From the NCBI GenBank assembly GCA_027574665.1, contig CM050652.1, positions 3,390,589-3,454,588 of the forward strand: a DNA stretch of 64,000 nt. Direction: 5' to 3'. The DNA is from Rhynochetos jubatus. Taxonomy: Eukaryota; Chordata; Aves; Eurypygiformes; Rhynochetidae. Each line of letters begins with the position of its first letter. Positions within the stretch are counted from its first letter, which is position 1. Below are positions 47,118 through 59,210 of the stretch, piece after piece. The position numbers and the translations under genes are program-made. The notes beneath the pieces are model-generated. The model was given only the letters and a program-made list of their open reading frames with translations. It made no database searches and was not told where the DNA came from.

Positions 47118-50100
47118 CTGGGACAGAGATAATAAATTACAGATTTCCAAGGGAAAGACAAACACGCATCACTTTACCCAAATGAATCCCCAACTGTCAA
47201 GCTTTACCCTTCTTTCTCTCCACTTTTCCACTGTCACAGTACAGCTTGATTTTTCTGCTTTTATTTTGGTTGAGTCTAAAAACACTGTGAAGAGGTGTAG
47301 GCAACGCCACAAAGCTGAGACTAGGGAACCTGAAGAAGCATAGTGACTTCATCCTATGTTATTATATCGATTTGCATGTCAGTAAGGACTTTATTTCTTT
47401 AGAATGACTTCCTGCTCCCTGAAATTTTTATTTCCCCATTGCCAGAAAGTCTTGAAGAGAGCCACAGTAGTGGCATATTTTCAGTGAAGAAAGCTGTTGT
47501 GATTTTCAGGGGTGACTTCAGATCTCTCTCCTGCAAGGCACTGTGAAATTCAAAACAATATTGTACAAATCAAGTGGTGAGAGAGTTTCCAGCATGAGGA
47601 AGGATTTGCACAGCCCCAGCAGAGTATGGAAGCAGCCACGCCCTTGGGTATCTGTAAAGAGGTACTGGGTACCATTTTAGACATGCCATTCCCTGTCTGG
47701 TTCCCCTACAATTTCTGAAGAGTTTGGAAATCTCATAGGCTGTGTCACATCTGTTAGCCTTGACATCCTAAAGCATCTCAAACAGCACAAGATGCCTGCG
47801 TACAAGGAAACGTATAATTCTTCTCTTACTAGAAATGAAGATGTGTTTTCTAAGACTATGTCAAAGGGGGCTGCAAAATACAGCCAGGCTGTGCTCCTAA
47901 ACTATTGGGTGTGGAAAGCCCAAATTGTATCCAGCCTGCTCAGCACCACAACCCCATAGTAGGGAAAAAACCCCAGGGAGATGAGTCCATCTTATGGATG
48001 CTGACTATGATAGCCCTTTGTTTAATGAACAGGGTCATTTTTATCTCCAGTCCCCACCATTTGTTGTGCATCTTGGCAGGGTAAGAGATTGAGTGAGAAA
48101 TCATCGCTCTGTCAAGGGAGTGGGTGGCAGAGGGATTCAGTCATGGTTCAGCATGCTGCAACCCTCCCTCTGTCCTCCCAGCTTTCATTAATCTGCTGGT
48201 GACTAGGGCACATAAAGCACTTGGTCTTGCTCCTCTTGGGAAAGAGGCAGCAGTGGTGTGGGAAGCTGTGCTGGAGGCAGATAGTCCCTGTGGAAGGTAA
48301 ATCCAGGGCCCATGTGCCCTGTTGTCTGTTGACACATCCTCTGGCAGGGAACACTTCATGGAGCATGTAAGAGGGATAGAGGGAAGAGGGGAACTGGGAT
48401 ACAAAAATATTAAATAAAACATAAAGTAATAAAAAGAAGGAAGAAAAGGAAAACCTTTTTCCTAGTGCAATGGTTTTGGTTTTTTACAGTTCTGGATGAC
48501 TTTAGAAGGAAATGCCTCTATTAGAATTCTGTCTCCTTGTATAAACTGAGTTATAGCTGCAGGATGCATGGTAGAAATGTGGAAAAGCCCTTCCAGACTC
48601 CCATGGGCCCTGAGCTGTTCCCACGGCGTTTGCTCCTCAGCTGACAATAATGTCATCCCACGGCCATGTGGGATGCATGCCTCCTCCTTGTCCCCTCCTT
48701 TGCTTGCCTTCAGCAGCCAAACTCCTCAGTGCTGGAGCTGCACTCAGGGGTGATGCTGCTGTACCAGCTGCAATCGGTGTGGTGCTGCTGTGGGTAAACA
48801 GCTACTAGGCTGCAGACCCAGGTGAAATGCAAGTTTGGTTCCCAGGTTGGGTTTCTTGATGCTGCTCCAGTGGAAAGAGATGAGCCATACCTTAACAGGG
48901 TATGAACTGATTTCTAGTGGGTAGGGGAGATAGATAGTGCAGTCTCTTCTCATGTAGTTTGTCAAACCTGTGCTTGAGGATGAAGAAGGGATGTGTCCTG
49001 AGCTGAAGGGCCATGAAAGGGAGGTTTGGTGCTGACAACCAGAAAACATCATGACTTCTCATCAGCACCATGCTCCTCACTCTCACTCTTTTCCTCTGCC
49101 AATCTTTTGATTACACCATGTCTGGCCTGGGATACCTGAAGCTTTTGTGCCCTCAGCAGGGATCTGTCCACTGTGGGAAACAGCCAGTCCCCATAGAGAT
49201 GAGAGAAATGAAGAAGATGGCTAACTGGAACAAGAGGAGAAAAAGGAGGGTATGCATTTTGGACTGAAAAGCAGCCTCAGGTTCTTGATTCAGTCCTGTG
49301 CTCAAGTGTTTTTTGTGACTGGCTCCCAAGACTGCAACAGGGCCTGATCCTGTTATAGCCAGGCTTTCTGTGGCCCAGCCCGGTCCAATGAGTGTCACAT
49401 CCCTGTCTAGTATTTGGGCTGCTCAAAATGACAAATGTCATTGTAAATGTAAAATGAAAAATCAGGTGTGAAACCGAGATAAGAGCTTTTCTTTGCCATG
49501 CTGTCTGGTCAGACTCCCTCTTACACCTACAGCCGTAGCACAAATCTCACCAGGACAGAGCAAAGCCTCTGCTGATCTTCCCAAGTTCCTGCTGCTTGTC
49601 AGGCTGCAAAAGAGGAGGTCCAAGGAGGTGAATCTCAGCTATCATGATGGTCCAACCCAGGTGGACTCATGAGAGAGCATGGGCTGATGATATGGTTTTA
49701 TGGCTGCACAGGCAAAGCTGATGGTGAGGGAAGGTGCTCTGAAGGTGAATGGAGCTCTGGGAAGCAGTTTTGGGTTTATGAGTGCAACTTTGGAGAGGAC
49801 TGTTCCAAAAACATGTGCCTCCACAAATAAAATGGGGCACTACTGCATGTCTTTAGTCCCTCATCTATTCCATGTCCCTGAACCATTCCTCATCAAATGC
49901 AGCAAGGCCAAAAACAAGTTGTTGAATCTCCTGGCCAGAGCAGAAACCACTCTGTGGTCTCAGAGAAGCCACAAAGTCCTGGTCTCTCAGAACCGGTTTA
50001 AATGATGGATAGCAGATAAGGTTATACAACTTAACACAGTCACATGTAGCCATGACTTAGACACCCCAAGTACCATGGCAGAGATGGGGTTTGATGCTGC

Positions 50101-51866
50101 CTCCTACACCTAAAGCTTCCTAGACACTTACCCTCTGAGGCACCATTTACCCTCTCTGGTATAGGACAGCAACACCAGATGATGTTTAGGGTCTTCCTTT
50201 GGCTTTTGTGCCAGAAGATGGTGTGAGTAAAAGTGTGGTGATGGAATTTCTGGGTGATACCTACAGCCAGTAGTTTGTATGGTGTTTCTTCTACTGCACC
50301 AACACCCTTCTTACAGCCTCAGGGTCTACCCCACTGGAGTCAGGAAAGTTGCCTTACAGTTACTAAAACTTTTGGGTCACAAAGGGTTTCCAGCAGGAAA
50401 GGATTAGGTTTCTTCTGTATATTTTAGGCAATATATTTTCATCCACAAAGCTGTTGATGAACACAACTGTTTCCTGCTGAGATCCATTACTGGTCCCTAG
50501 CTGTGTTATAGCATACTTGAGGGCAGAAAATGGAAAAGTTTACTATATCCACTTCAGAAGAGCAGGGAGCCTGAGTCAGGTGGACAGTCAGTACCCACAT
50601 CAACCTCTCAACAACGGCAAAGTTCCCTGCAGTATCATTGATGGTTAGAGCAAGCCAGTTTTAGATCTTACTTATCTTCTTTTTTTTTCCCTCCAGTATT
50701 TAGCATTGTAGATGCCAAGGCTCATTTGTTCTGGGAGAGTTTTGCTCCCATTTGATAAATACAGCTGCTAAACTTGCTGTCAGGTTCCAATCCAGGTGTT
50801 AAATGTCTCCCCCTGCTAATGCCTCTGGTCTTATGAAAAACCTCTCCTCCTTCCCCAGTGCCATGTAGAAGGCTTTGAATAAAACTGTTCCTCTTTGCTG
50901 TCCTATATTTAAGGCTGAATGGGGAAATCTCTAAATTTATCCTCATCACATACTCTGTGACCCTGCTTCTTGAACCAAAGCTTATTAGTCCACCAAGAGA
51001 GAGTGGACTCCTAAAGTCTTAAGAGCTGAAGGTTGAGATCTTTCAAACTGTCCAAACACCTTGAAAAATACCACTAAGTGGCCATCTTCACTCTTAACTA
51101 TTGAAATATTTTCAAAAATAGGACTGAAAACAATGAAGCCACTTTGGAAAATGAGACTTTGGAAATTTGCAACATTTGTCTTTTCCAACTCTCATGTAAA
51201 TAATATGTTATCCAATGATCCCAAGGCAGGATACAGGGTTTGACCTGAAGGACCATGCTTTATTTCTCTATACACTCCTTATTCCAGTGCCAGAATGACT
51301 GTTTACTTCATGATGGAACAGAGGACTCCTATCAGTATTCACAAGCTAGAGGCTAGTCTGCTTCTACAACATGACATGCTATGTATTTCGTTCATCAGGT
51401 GGCCCAAGGGATGGGAGAACATCAACAATGCTCATTGCTGACTTCTCATTTCTGGGCCTCAATGACTCTGTCTGGAGAAAGAAATTCATGTTACTTTTTA
51501 TTTTCAAAGTCCTATGAGACCTACTATCCCTCTAGAATGGAAAGGTTTTATTTTTAAGCAGTTATGTCAAAGGTGCCCATTGCTTAGTCATAGGTGTATT
51601 GCTTCTTTCAGTATGAACTGCAGAGGTCAAAGTTGCAAAGTTAATCCCGGGACTGATTTCATCCCAAATTTGCCAAGGTTCAGCATAACCCACACCACGG
51701 TTTTTCTGGAGCTGCGAACAGGTCAGTTAACAGCACAGTTTGATTCTTTTTTTTTTAACATTTCAAAAAAAATCACTGAAAAATCTATTAAAAATATTTT
51801 GGGAGTATAATGCAAATGGTTTTGAAGCCCTCAGAATAAGAGCTGTGAGGTCCATAGATCTTATTT
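47118..51866. other. Intergenic or intronic, no recognised gene
   Basis: No mobile element recognised. If the minus-strand exon at 46869-47117 is real, this would be intron with small exons; candidates are noted in the findings. Confidence 0.5.
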
Positions 51867-52136
51867 GGAATTCCTAACTTGTGTTCAGCTCTGGGGGCCC
51901 CAACATAAGAAGTGCATGGACCTGTTGGAGCAAGTCCAGATGAGGCCACAAAGATGATCAGAGGGCTGAGAGAACTGGGGATGTTCAGCCTGGAGAAGAG
52001 AAGGCTCTGGGGAGACCTTATAGCACCTTCCAGTATCTGGGAGGGTTATAAGAAAGCTGCGGGGGGACTTTATACAAGGGCAGGGAGTTACAAAACAAGG
52101 GGTAATGGGTTTAAATTGAAAGAGGGTACACTTATA
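51867..52136 (+). mobile_element. CR1 LINE fragment, 3' tail missing
   Basis: Sense copy covering the end of ORF2 and the start of the 3' UTR: TTCAGCTCTGGGGGCCCCAA, ATGAGGCCACAAAGATGATC, CAGCCTGGAGAAGAGAAGGC, and GGGTAATGGGTTTAAATTGA. It stops before the usual 3' tail, so it is truncated at both ends, unlike ordinary CR1 insertions. A later deletion or rearrangement is implied. Confidence 0.93.
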
Positions 52137-54252
52137 TCTACTCCACATGATCCAAAAAACCCCTAAAACCACTAAAAAGTGCTTTATCTCACCCTACAGT
52201 AGATTCCAGCATTTTGTGAGCTCTGGGTTTCATTGATTTTATTGATGAGAGCTTCATGAACATATATGCATGTCTGTAGAGCCATCCATGTCCACAGCAT
52301 TGCAAATGCTATTGAGCATCTTTGTTTAAACAGATAAATTCCTCTCCTTGGGTATTTTTAATGTACAAGTCTGCACCTGAGCTCGGTGTCCTGGCTCCCT
52401 TTGCAGACAATTGAGATTGAGTCAGTATCATCAGTGGAGTTTAAGCTGTCATTCAACTGATGAAAAGTGGATGTCATCTCTGGAAGAGATGAATCACAAT
52501 AAATTTTGTTGTCCACAATGACTGTCTCTTCTGATAAAGAGAGCTGTGTATGACATGCTCAGAGACAGATTCTGCATTGTAATTGTTGGATACCATCCCC
52601 AGATAATTGTCTAGATTCCTTCCACAATCACTGGTGAGATTGGCACCTACAGGCGGTGAGTCCATGCCTACATCACAGTGATGACACCCATCTTCTTTCT
52701 ACTGCCTGCAGAGAGGACACAGACACTCTTACACCTCTCACACAGACCACCTGCTGATTTGCTGCAAGCCATGGGGCACCACCATCACCATGATCAATTA
52801 GAGCTGGTCATCCACAAATTATGCCTTCTAAAATGGTTCCTGTAATTGTGTGAGAAGCGCTGGAGATGCTGGGTGTGGATTGAGAAGTACCTGTCTGTGG
52901 AGGCAGACCTCACTTGCTTTGTGTAGTTTTGTTCAGATACATTAGAGCCCGACTCTTGCTGCAGTATTCAGAAGTCAATGAAGGCATTGAGATGGGTATG
53001 ACACAGATGGATCCTCTGTTGGATATCTCAGTACCCTTCCACCAGCAGAATCACCGTCCTGCAGGCTGATCACCAATAACCTTCAACCCCACCACAGGAG
53101 AGAAAATTAAGTAGGATATATTTATGTAATAATGCTCTTGATTCATGCCAGCTGTAGTTCGGCCCACCCCAGACCTCCACATGCCCATAGAAGCAGAAGA
53201 TGAAGCAACTGTTGTGAAAGATTCAGTAAAGGAATATAAATGCACATTTGTTTATTAAGAGTTCCCTTTGGCTTTGCCACTGAATCCCTCTGCAAAAATA
53301 TTCCTGTTGTTCTCCTCAGAAGGATTTATTTTTATCCCCTTCTCCACCAAAAATTGAGAAATATGTTGTGTGAAATATCAAGACTAATTAGACCAAATGG
53401 TGCTCAGATCTGTTGCTGGTTTTCTGGAGGATTGCTGACAGCTTAGGAGACTTTATTTTTCTTTCTTTTTAACTAATTATGAACAATTCTCCACATAGTT
53501 GCAAATTCCTATGGAGATCTTAATGAATAAGGGATGGCTGTGGGAATAGTGAAAGTGTGAGAGTGTGTGTTTGCATTGTGCGTGGAGGGGTGTGGGATTG
53601 AGAAAGGGGCATGTCTTCATGATGGGCATGCTTTTGAAGGCACAGCACACGGAGGGAGGAAAGCACCCTTGGAAGCAAAGGGCATGCTGCCTGCAGCTGC
53701 AGTGTGGTCATATGGGAGGGGAGGAGTGCCTGTTTTTGAAAGGGTATGCCTGTGTCGTGTCTGTGGTTTTCTGAAATGAGCAGTGGTTAGGGAAGCGTTT
53801 TTGAGGGTAGGGAGGTTGATGTGTTCCTCCTTTGGTGGGAGGGAGGGTTTGTGCAAGGAGCTGATGAGCTGCGGGTCAGGATGCAGGTGTTGCTGAAGAT
53901 GTTGGGGGAGCGTAAGGGGTTGGGAGGACAGGCTGGCTGTCAGGAGAGGGGCTGAGGGGTGGCCAATACTGTGCAAGCCTGGAGAGCATACCCAGAGCTG
54001 TCTCACTTGACTGAGAGTGGCAACAAAAAAGCCAGGAGTGGCTGCAGAAAGGATGAAGGCTGAAATCATAGAGAAAGAACACAACACCTGGGATGGCTGC
54101 TAAGCTGAATGAGCAGCTCAGAGTGGATGCTGAATCCTCACCGTCCATGCACTGAGACATGAGGTTTGTGTCTTGTGAATCTTGTGAGTAAATCTCTACC
54201 CTGCACTGAATCCATAGAACAATTCCAGATTGCTGCCCAAATGGCCTCAAGT
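52137..54252. other. Intergenic, open-frame chain and G/T-rich block
   Basis: 52361-52967 on the minus strand contains four successive open frames without an intervening long gap (see findings). 53530-54050 is strongly G/T-rich on the + strand, with a recurring AARGGGYATGCYT-like word. No gene recognised. Confidence 0.45.
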
Positions 54253-54481
54253 TGTGTCAGGGAAGGTTTAGGTTAGATATTAGGAAAAACCTTCACTGAA
54301 AGAGTGGTCAGGTATTGGAACAGGCTGTCCAGGGAAGTGGTGGAGTCACCATTCCTGGAGGTGTTCAAGGAATGTGTAGACGTGGTGCTTGAGCACATGG
54401 TCTAGTGGGTCTGGGAGTGTTGGGTTGATGGTTGGACTAGATGATCTTATTGATCTTTTCCAACCCTAGTGATTCTGTGAA
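54253..54481 (+). mobile_element. CR1 LINE 3' fragment, different subfamily
   Basis: Sense copy: AGGTTTAGGTTAGATATTAG, GAGTGGTCAGGTATTGGAAC, AGTCACCATTCCTGGAGGTG, and a tail GTTGGACTAGATGATCTTAT ... CCAACCCTAGTGATTCTGTG. The internal wording differs from the GGGAGGCACTGGGACAGG type elsewhere in the window, so it belongs to another CR1 subfamily. Confidence 0.93.
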
Positions 54482-56310
54482 AACCAAGGACTGTTAGACT
54501 AAGTGCCCCATAGTGCCCCAGATATGCAGAGGTGCTTCAAGATATAGCAAGCAAATGCAAAATGCCACTGCAGTGTCCCCTTTCCATTGTGCCAGACCTT
54601 GTAGTGTACAAAACCCCACCATTTCTCTGAGCAGAGATGGGTTTGTGGGAAACTGCGGTAGGAGATGTGAGAATCCAAACCCTGTCTCCAGTCACAGAGA
54701 TCCCTCAGCAGCAGGATATGAGCAGCACTCTTGTCAAGCCTGGACTTCACCACCTCCTACCCCTTACCCAACTTCCGTCCAGCCCTGGACCCTCTCTGCT
54801 ACTCTAACAAGCTTTCATCTGAGTGTTTCCTCTCCTTTCTTTTTTTTTTTTTTTGACTGGTGTTAGTTCCCTGCACACTGAGCTGACAGCTACATTAAGA
54901 GACCTGAAAATACCGTAGCAGAACTAAAGCAATTATTGTAATGTAGCTTTAACAGGGGCTGTAATGAGAGAGAATTATAAACGTGCCAGTCTCATCACCA
55001 TTTGGTGTTCCCATGACCTTCCAGGGGTACTGTCAGATGAGGAGTCGAGCACCCCTTCTGCTGTTCCCTCTTTCTCTTGTCATAATAGCACAAAGCAGGG
55101 GGAGAGGGAAAATTAACCCAAATCCACCAGTCCTTCTTCCTGGGCTGTCTGTGGTTCACAATTACTCTGGTACTGAAGGGTAGAGAGGAGTTAATCAGGG
55201 AATAAAGTCCATGAGTCCCTAATCCATCCAATTCCAAACGACCAGTAGACCCCACCACTGTTAAGGTGACATCTAGGATATAAGGAGGCCATTGGTGTAG
55301 GAAGGTGATATAGGTCTGGGAGATGGCCTCTGAATGCAGCTTGGGAGAAGAAGGACTACATGGTGATAGGAGGATAAGGAGATGCATGACACTCGACCAG
55401 AAGCAATACCCTGCAAGTGAAAACCAGAACATTTTTCTTAAAGGCTTCAAGATGGCTTCAGGGTGGGATTCAAGGTGTTTAAAGAGATGTTTTTGGTTCC
55501 TAAACTAGCGTGTCATCAAACTGCATTTGTATTACATCTCCTCAGGGCTGAGAGAGGGAGCTGAGGAGCAACACACCTCCCTCAGCATTGTTTATTTTCC
55601 CTGCAGCCTCCACTGGCCTCCCAGCTTCAGTTCACCATGCTGACACATGAATAATTCAGGAAAGGTCCCATCAGAGTGTCACAACCCTCCTCATGCAACT
55701 GTGCCCTTCCCTGCCTGGTGCAGACCAGATGCCTTTATCCATCCACACCTAAATTAGAAAAACCACCTGTGCAGTGAGCCCATCTGTAAGTACAAGTTGG
55801 CAGGGCTTTTCCTCCACCTCCCTAGTTTTTCTCTACTGTGTATACAAGTGCTGTGACCAGTAACAGCAACACCTTAAACCCGTCTCCAGGTGATGGGGTC
55901 TCAGAGGTCCCCAGTAGGTGCAGGTAATTCTCCCTCTCACTACCTCAGAGCAGATGGATGGTGCAGCATGGGTGGGGGGACTGCATGATTTAACCATGGC
56001 AACTCGTTTCTTCATTGACACAGATCAGACTAAGAAGTTGCCAATGAGCACCAAGGCCTTGGTCTTGATGCTACTAGACACAGGCATGCAGGATCCTGTC
56101 ACCAGGTCTCAGTGTATGCCATGCTGCAGCTAAGAGAGCATGGCAATGACCACTGCAAATCATCAGGCCTAATGGCTAGAGAAAGACAAAGCTCATTAGA
56201 GAGAGATGAGGTGATGCAACAGATAGCTTCTGTGTTTCTGAAGTCATTTAACTAAACAGCACTTATAAACCATGTTATAATTAGACCTTTCTAATCCAGT
56301 CAAAAATTAC
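54482..56310. other. Intergenic, no gene recognised
   Basis: Contains a T15 tract at 54840-54854. Open frames up to 151 codons show no recognisable domain. Confidence 0.6.
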
Positions 56311-56599
56311 AAGGGCATGTAGTGATAGGACAAGTGGTAATGGCTTTAAATTGAAAGAGGGGAGATTTAGATGGGACATCAGGAAGAAATTATTCATGGA
56401 GAGGGTGGGGAGGCACTGGGACAGGTTGCCCAGAGATGCTGTGGATGCCCCATCCCTGGAAGTGTCCAAGGCCAGGCTGGATGAGGCTTGGAGCAACCTG
56501 GTCTAGTGGAAGGTGTCTCTGCCCATGGCAGGGGGGTTGGAACTAGATGATCATTAAAGTCCCTCCCAACCCAAACCATTCTGTGATTCTGTGATTCTA
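56311..56599 (+). mobile_element. CR1 LINE 3' fragment
   Basis: Sense copy beginning in AGTGATAGGACAAGTGGTAA, then GGGAGATTTAGATGGGACAT, the GGTGGGGAGGCACTGGGACA block, GGATGAGGCTTGGAGCAACC, and the tail CCAACCCAAACCATTCTGTG plus two ATTCTGTG-type repeats. Well preserved and the most complete CR1 3' end on the + strand. Confidence 0.96.
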
Positions 56600-58524
56600 A
56601 AATATGAACTTTGTAAAGGAAGGAAGGGTTCCCCATTTCATGGGTAAACAGGTGAGTGCTTCAGCAGCAACCAGACCACCACATGCCATAAGCATTAGCA
56701 GATGCAGGGAGGCTCAGTCCCATGCTTGTTTGAAATGCACAGGAAGATTTATGGATTCAGAAAAGCTGGATTTCACTCTGGGAACAAATATAGAAGGTCT
56801 GTCCAGGATTGCACTCTGAGGCCAGCACATTTTAGGATGTACTTTTATTTTCAGGGCAAAGCTTTTCCCAGCTGCTTAGAACAAGATGGACTTTCCCATT
56901 TGCCTGCCATGCTGCTGAGGGAAGCTGTAACTATCAGAGGTGAAGTCAGGACAAAAAAGCAAAATCTGAAAATGAGATCAGCCTTGCAACTTTAGATAAG
57001 TCAAAAAATACTTGAAAACACCAAGTAAAAGTGTTACCAGTCCCCTGGGCGGTCAGGAAAGGGATGGCAGGGAAAGCATTGTACCATCCACTAGCCCAGA
57101 AATGAGTGCTGGAGGCTTGCACCTCCATTAAGAGGTAGAGTCCCCACTGATAAATATCTGCAGGTTGTGCTTTGGTAGTAGACCTCAGCTACACATGCTG
57201 GTGTGAGATGTCATTGACTATAGGCATCTACAGGGCATCCTCTGGGCTTTACAGCAAGGACAGCAAGTACCGATTGTATATACTGTTCTATAAGATAGCT
57301 GAAAGGGAAAGGCAGCTTAAGAAATTGTTAAACTAAGGAAGAGAGAAGGAGGTGGCTGTTACCATGTGGCAAACTCTGATGTGTTATGTACTACCCTATG
57401 TTTCCTTTCTTTAGGATATTACAGTACCAAAACCAGAGGAAAAGATGTTCTTTGAAAACAGGCTTTTGTGCTCATCTAATGATGAGCCTTAATAAAAGGA
57501 CTGTGAGAAGTTCTGGCAAAGGGGATGAGTCCAAACACAAAATGAAGCGAAAAACAGCCTGGCTTTCAATTATGTTCTCAAGAAACCAAGATGAACAGGC
57601 CTCTAAGCCCAGCAGTTAATGAGAAATAGACTTTCTTCTTTAATTCCTGACTTTAGAACAGTTTGGAGACAAGAGCCCTGGCAGAGTTCAGACATCTCTG
57701 GTACCTGACTGTATTTAGGAAAGCAGTGATGTCAGACAGCCCACCTGGCTGGGAGGTCGGAGGGCTTGTGAAGCACTTTTCTAAAGGTGTCATCAAGTGC
57801 CATCTGAGATGCCCTGGGATGTGTGAGGCTGGCAAATATGGCACAGGACCAACTGGAGATCTGTGCCCTTCTGGGTAGATAGTAGAGGGCAGGCAGGACA
57901 CACTGGAGCATCTCAAATGGCACGCAATGTCTGTGTGGGAAACTGGATCCCTTTTCATCCCTTTTCATCTATGTTCTGCTTTCTTCAGTTCCATCGATAG
58001 GATGGCTGAACTTACCTCTACCACAGTGTGGGACATGGAAGGAATGGTGGTGCTAGAGAACTTGAGGTTCTGCTGGAGACAAGAGTGGACTACATGCTGA
58101 CATGAGTGTGCTGTCTTTCATCACTACAACAAAGCACATTGATTATCATCTTGTGTGTAGCTGTAAGGCACAAAAAGCTCATATCTCTTTTCCAGATTTG
58201 CTGTGCCAGTAGCTGCAGGAGCCTGGATTTCCCATCTTGAGCCCTCACTGTCCCCATGGAATTAGCTCAAGTGGAGCTGCTTTAGTCTGGCAGCTAGTTG
58301 TGGACCTTGTCAGCCATGCTGAGGTGTCAATGGCATGCCTTGCAATTGTGCTAGAGACGTGTACGTGTTTGTTTCTAGATCCACGGCTCTTCTTTACCAG
58401 ATCCGCATGTTGCAGTCCAGATCCTGGCACTGGCCCCTACACGAGTCACTGTCTTCCACTCACTCTGGGCATGCGCATGCCTCTTTCTAGTTGCTGATGT
58501 CATCTATATAATAAGGCTTCAACC
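56600..58524. other. Intergenic, no gene recognised
   Basis: Unique-looking sequence; short direct repeat CCCTTTTCAT twice near 57949-57968. Confidence 0.6.
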
Positions 58525-58640
58525 ATAGAACTATAGAATAATTCAGGTTGGAAGGGGCTTCCAGAGGTCATCTAATCCAATCCCCTGCTCAAAGAGGGAG
58601 AGCATTTTTCCAGACAAACTCATGTTGGTTTTGAGACCCT
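58525..58640 (-). mobile_element. CR1 LINE 3' fragment, older subfamily
   Basis: The + strand shows the complement of a CR1 tail: CCATAGAACTATAGAATAAT, TTCAGGTTGGAAGGGGCTTC, and CATCTAATCCAATCCCCTGC. It degrades after about 100 bases. Confidence 0.85.
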
Positions 58641-58954
58641 TCTGTATTCAATTTGAGTGCCATGATTTGTCCAGCACAGGTACTTGCTCATTTATAGGGT
58701 AGAGTTTCCTTTGTCCTGTTGGCAGTAAAGGGATCAATATTGGAATCCTTATGACACCAGTAGCTATGGGACAGTCTCCTTTAACCCAAGTATTTTAATC
58801 TGATTTGTTGCACAGTACAACCAAGATCCTAATCCCACTTCCTCCAGAAGCCATGAACGACTTGAAGTCCACTCAGTACGATTTTGGCCATCGCTAACAG
58901 AAGGCCATGGACTTTGTGCTCACCAAACACTGCAGGGTCTCAGGATGGCTCTGG
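58641..58954. other. Intergenic spacer
   Basis: No recognised feature; the first part may still be degraded CR1. Confidence 0.5.
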
Positions 58955-59210
58955 GCTTGCCATGCCCTGAGCTGGGTGTCCCTGTGATCACAAGTGTCCT
59001 GTGGCCAAAGGCTCGTGCCCGACCTGCCTGAGCTCAGAGCTGTGGACACCCTGCATGATCAAGGGCTGCCGCCTCGGGCAGGAACTGCCCAGCAAACACC
59101 AGGTCTTTGTGTGCCCAGGCCGGGCATTGGACAGCTGGGGAGCAGGGAGAACGGAGCAGGTGATGGGGAGAGGGGAGGTGAAGATCCCCCTGAGGGGGAA
59201 CCCAAGAATG
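58955..59210 (+). repeat. Cysteine-coding dispersed module, copy B
   Basis: Second copy of the module at 34580-34827, in the opposite orientation. The + frame gives a cysteine-rich stretch (CPVAKGSCPTCLSS, TPCMIKGC, GQELPSKHQVFVC). Relative to copy A it has a 12-base insertion (in frame) and, further on, a net 7-base deletion that breaks the frame: the acidic stretch GAGDGERGGED is encoded here in a different frame from the cysteines. No LTR adjoins this copy. Function unknown. Confidence 0.75.

Noticed and set aside
53617-54087. 156-codon minus-strand open frame
   Set aside because: Explained by the strong G/T skew of the + strand, which removes stop codons from the complement.
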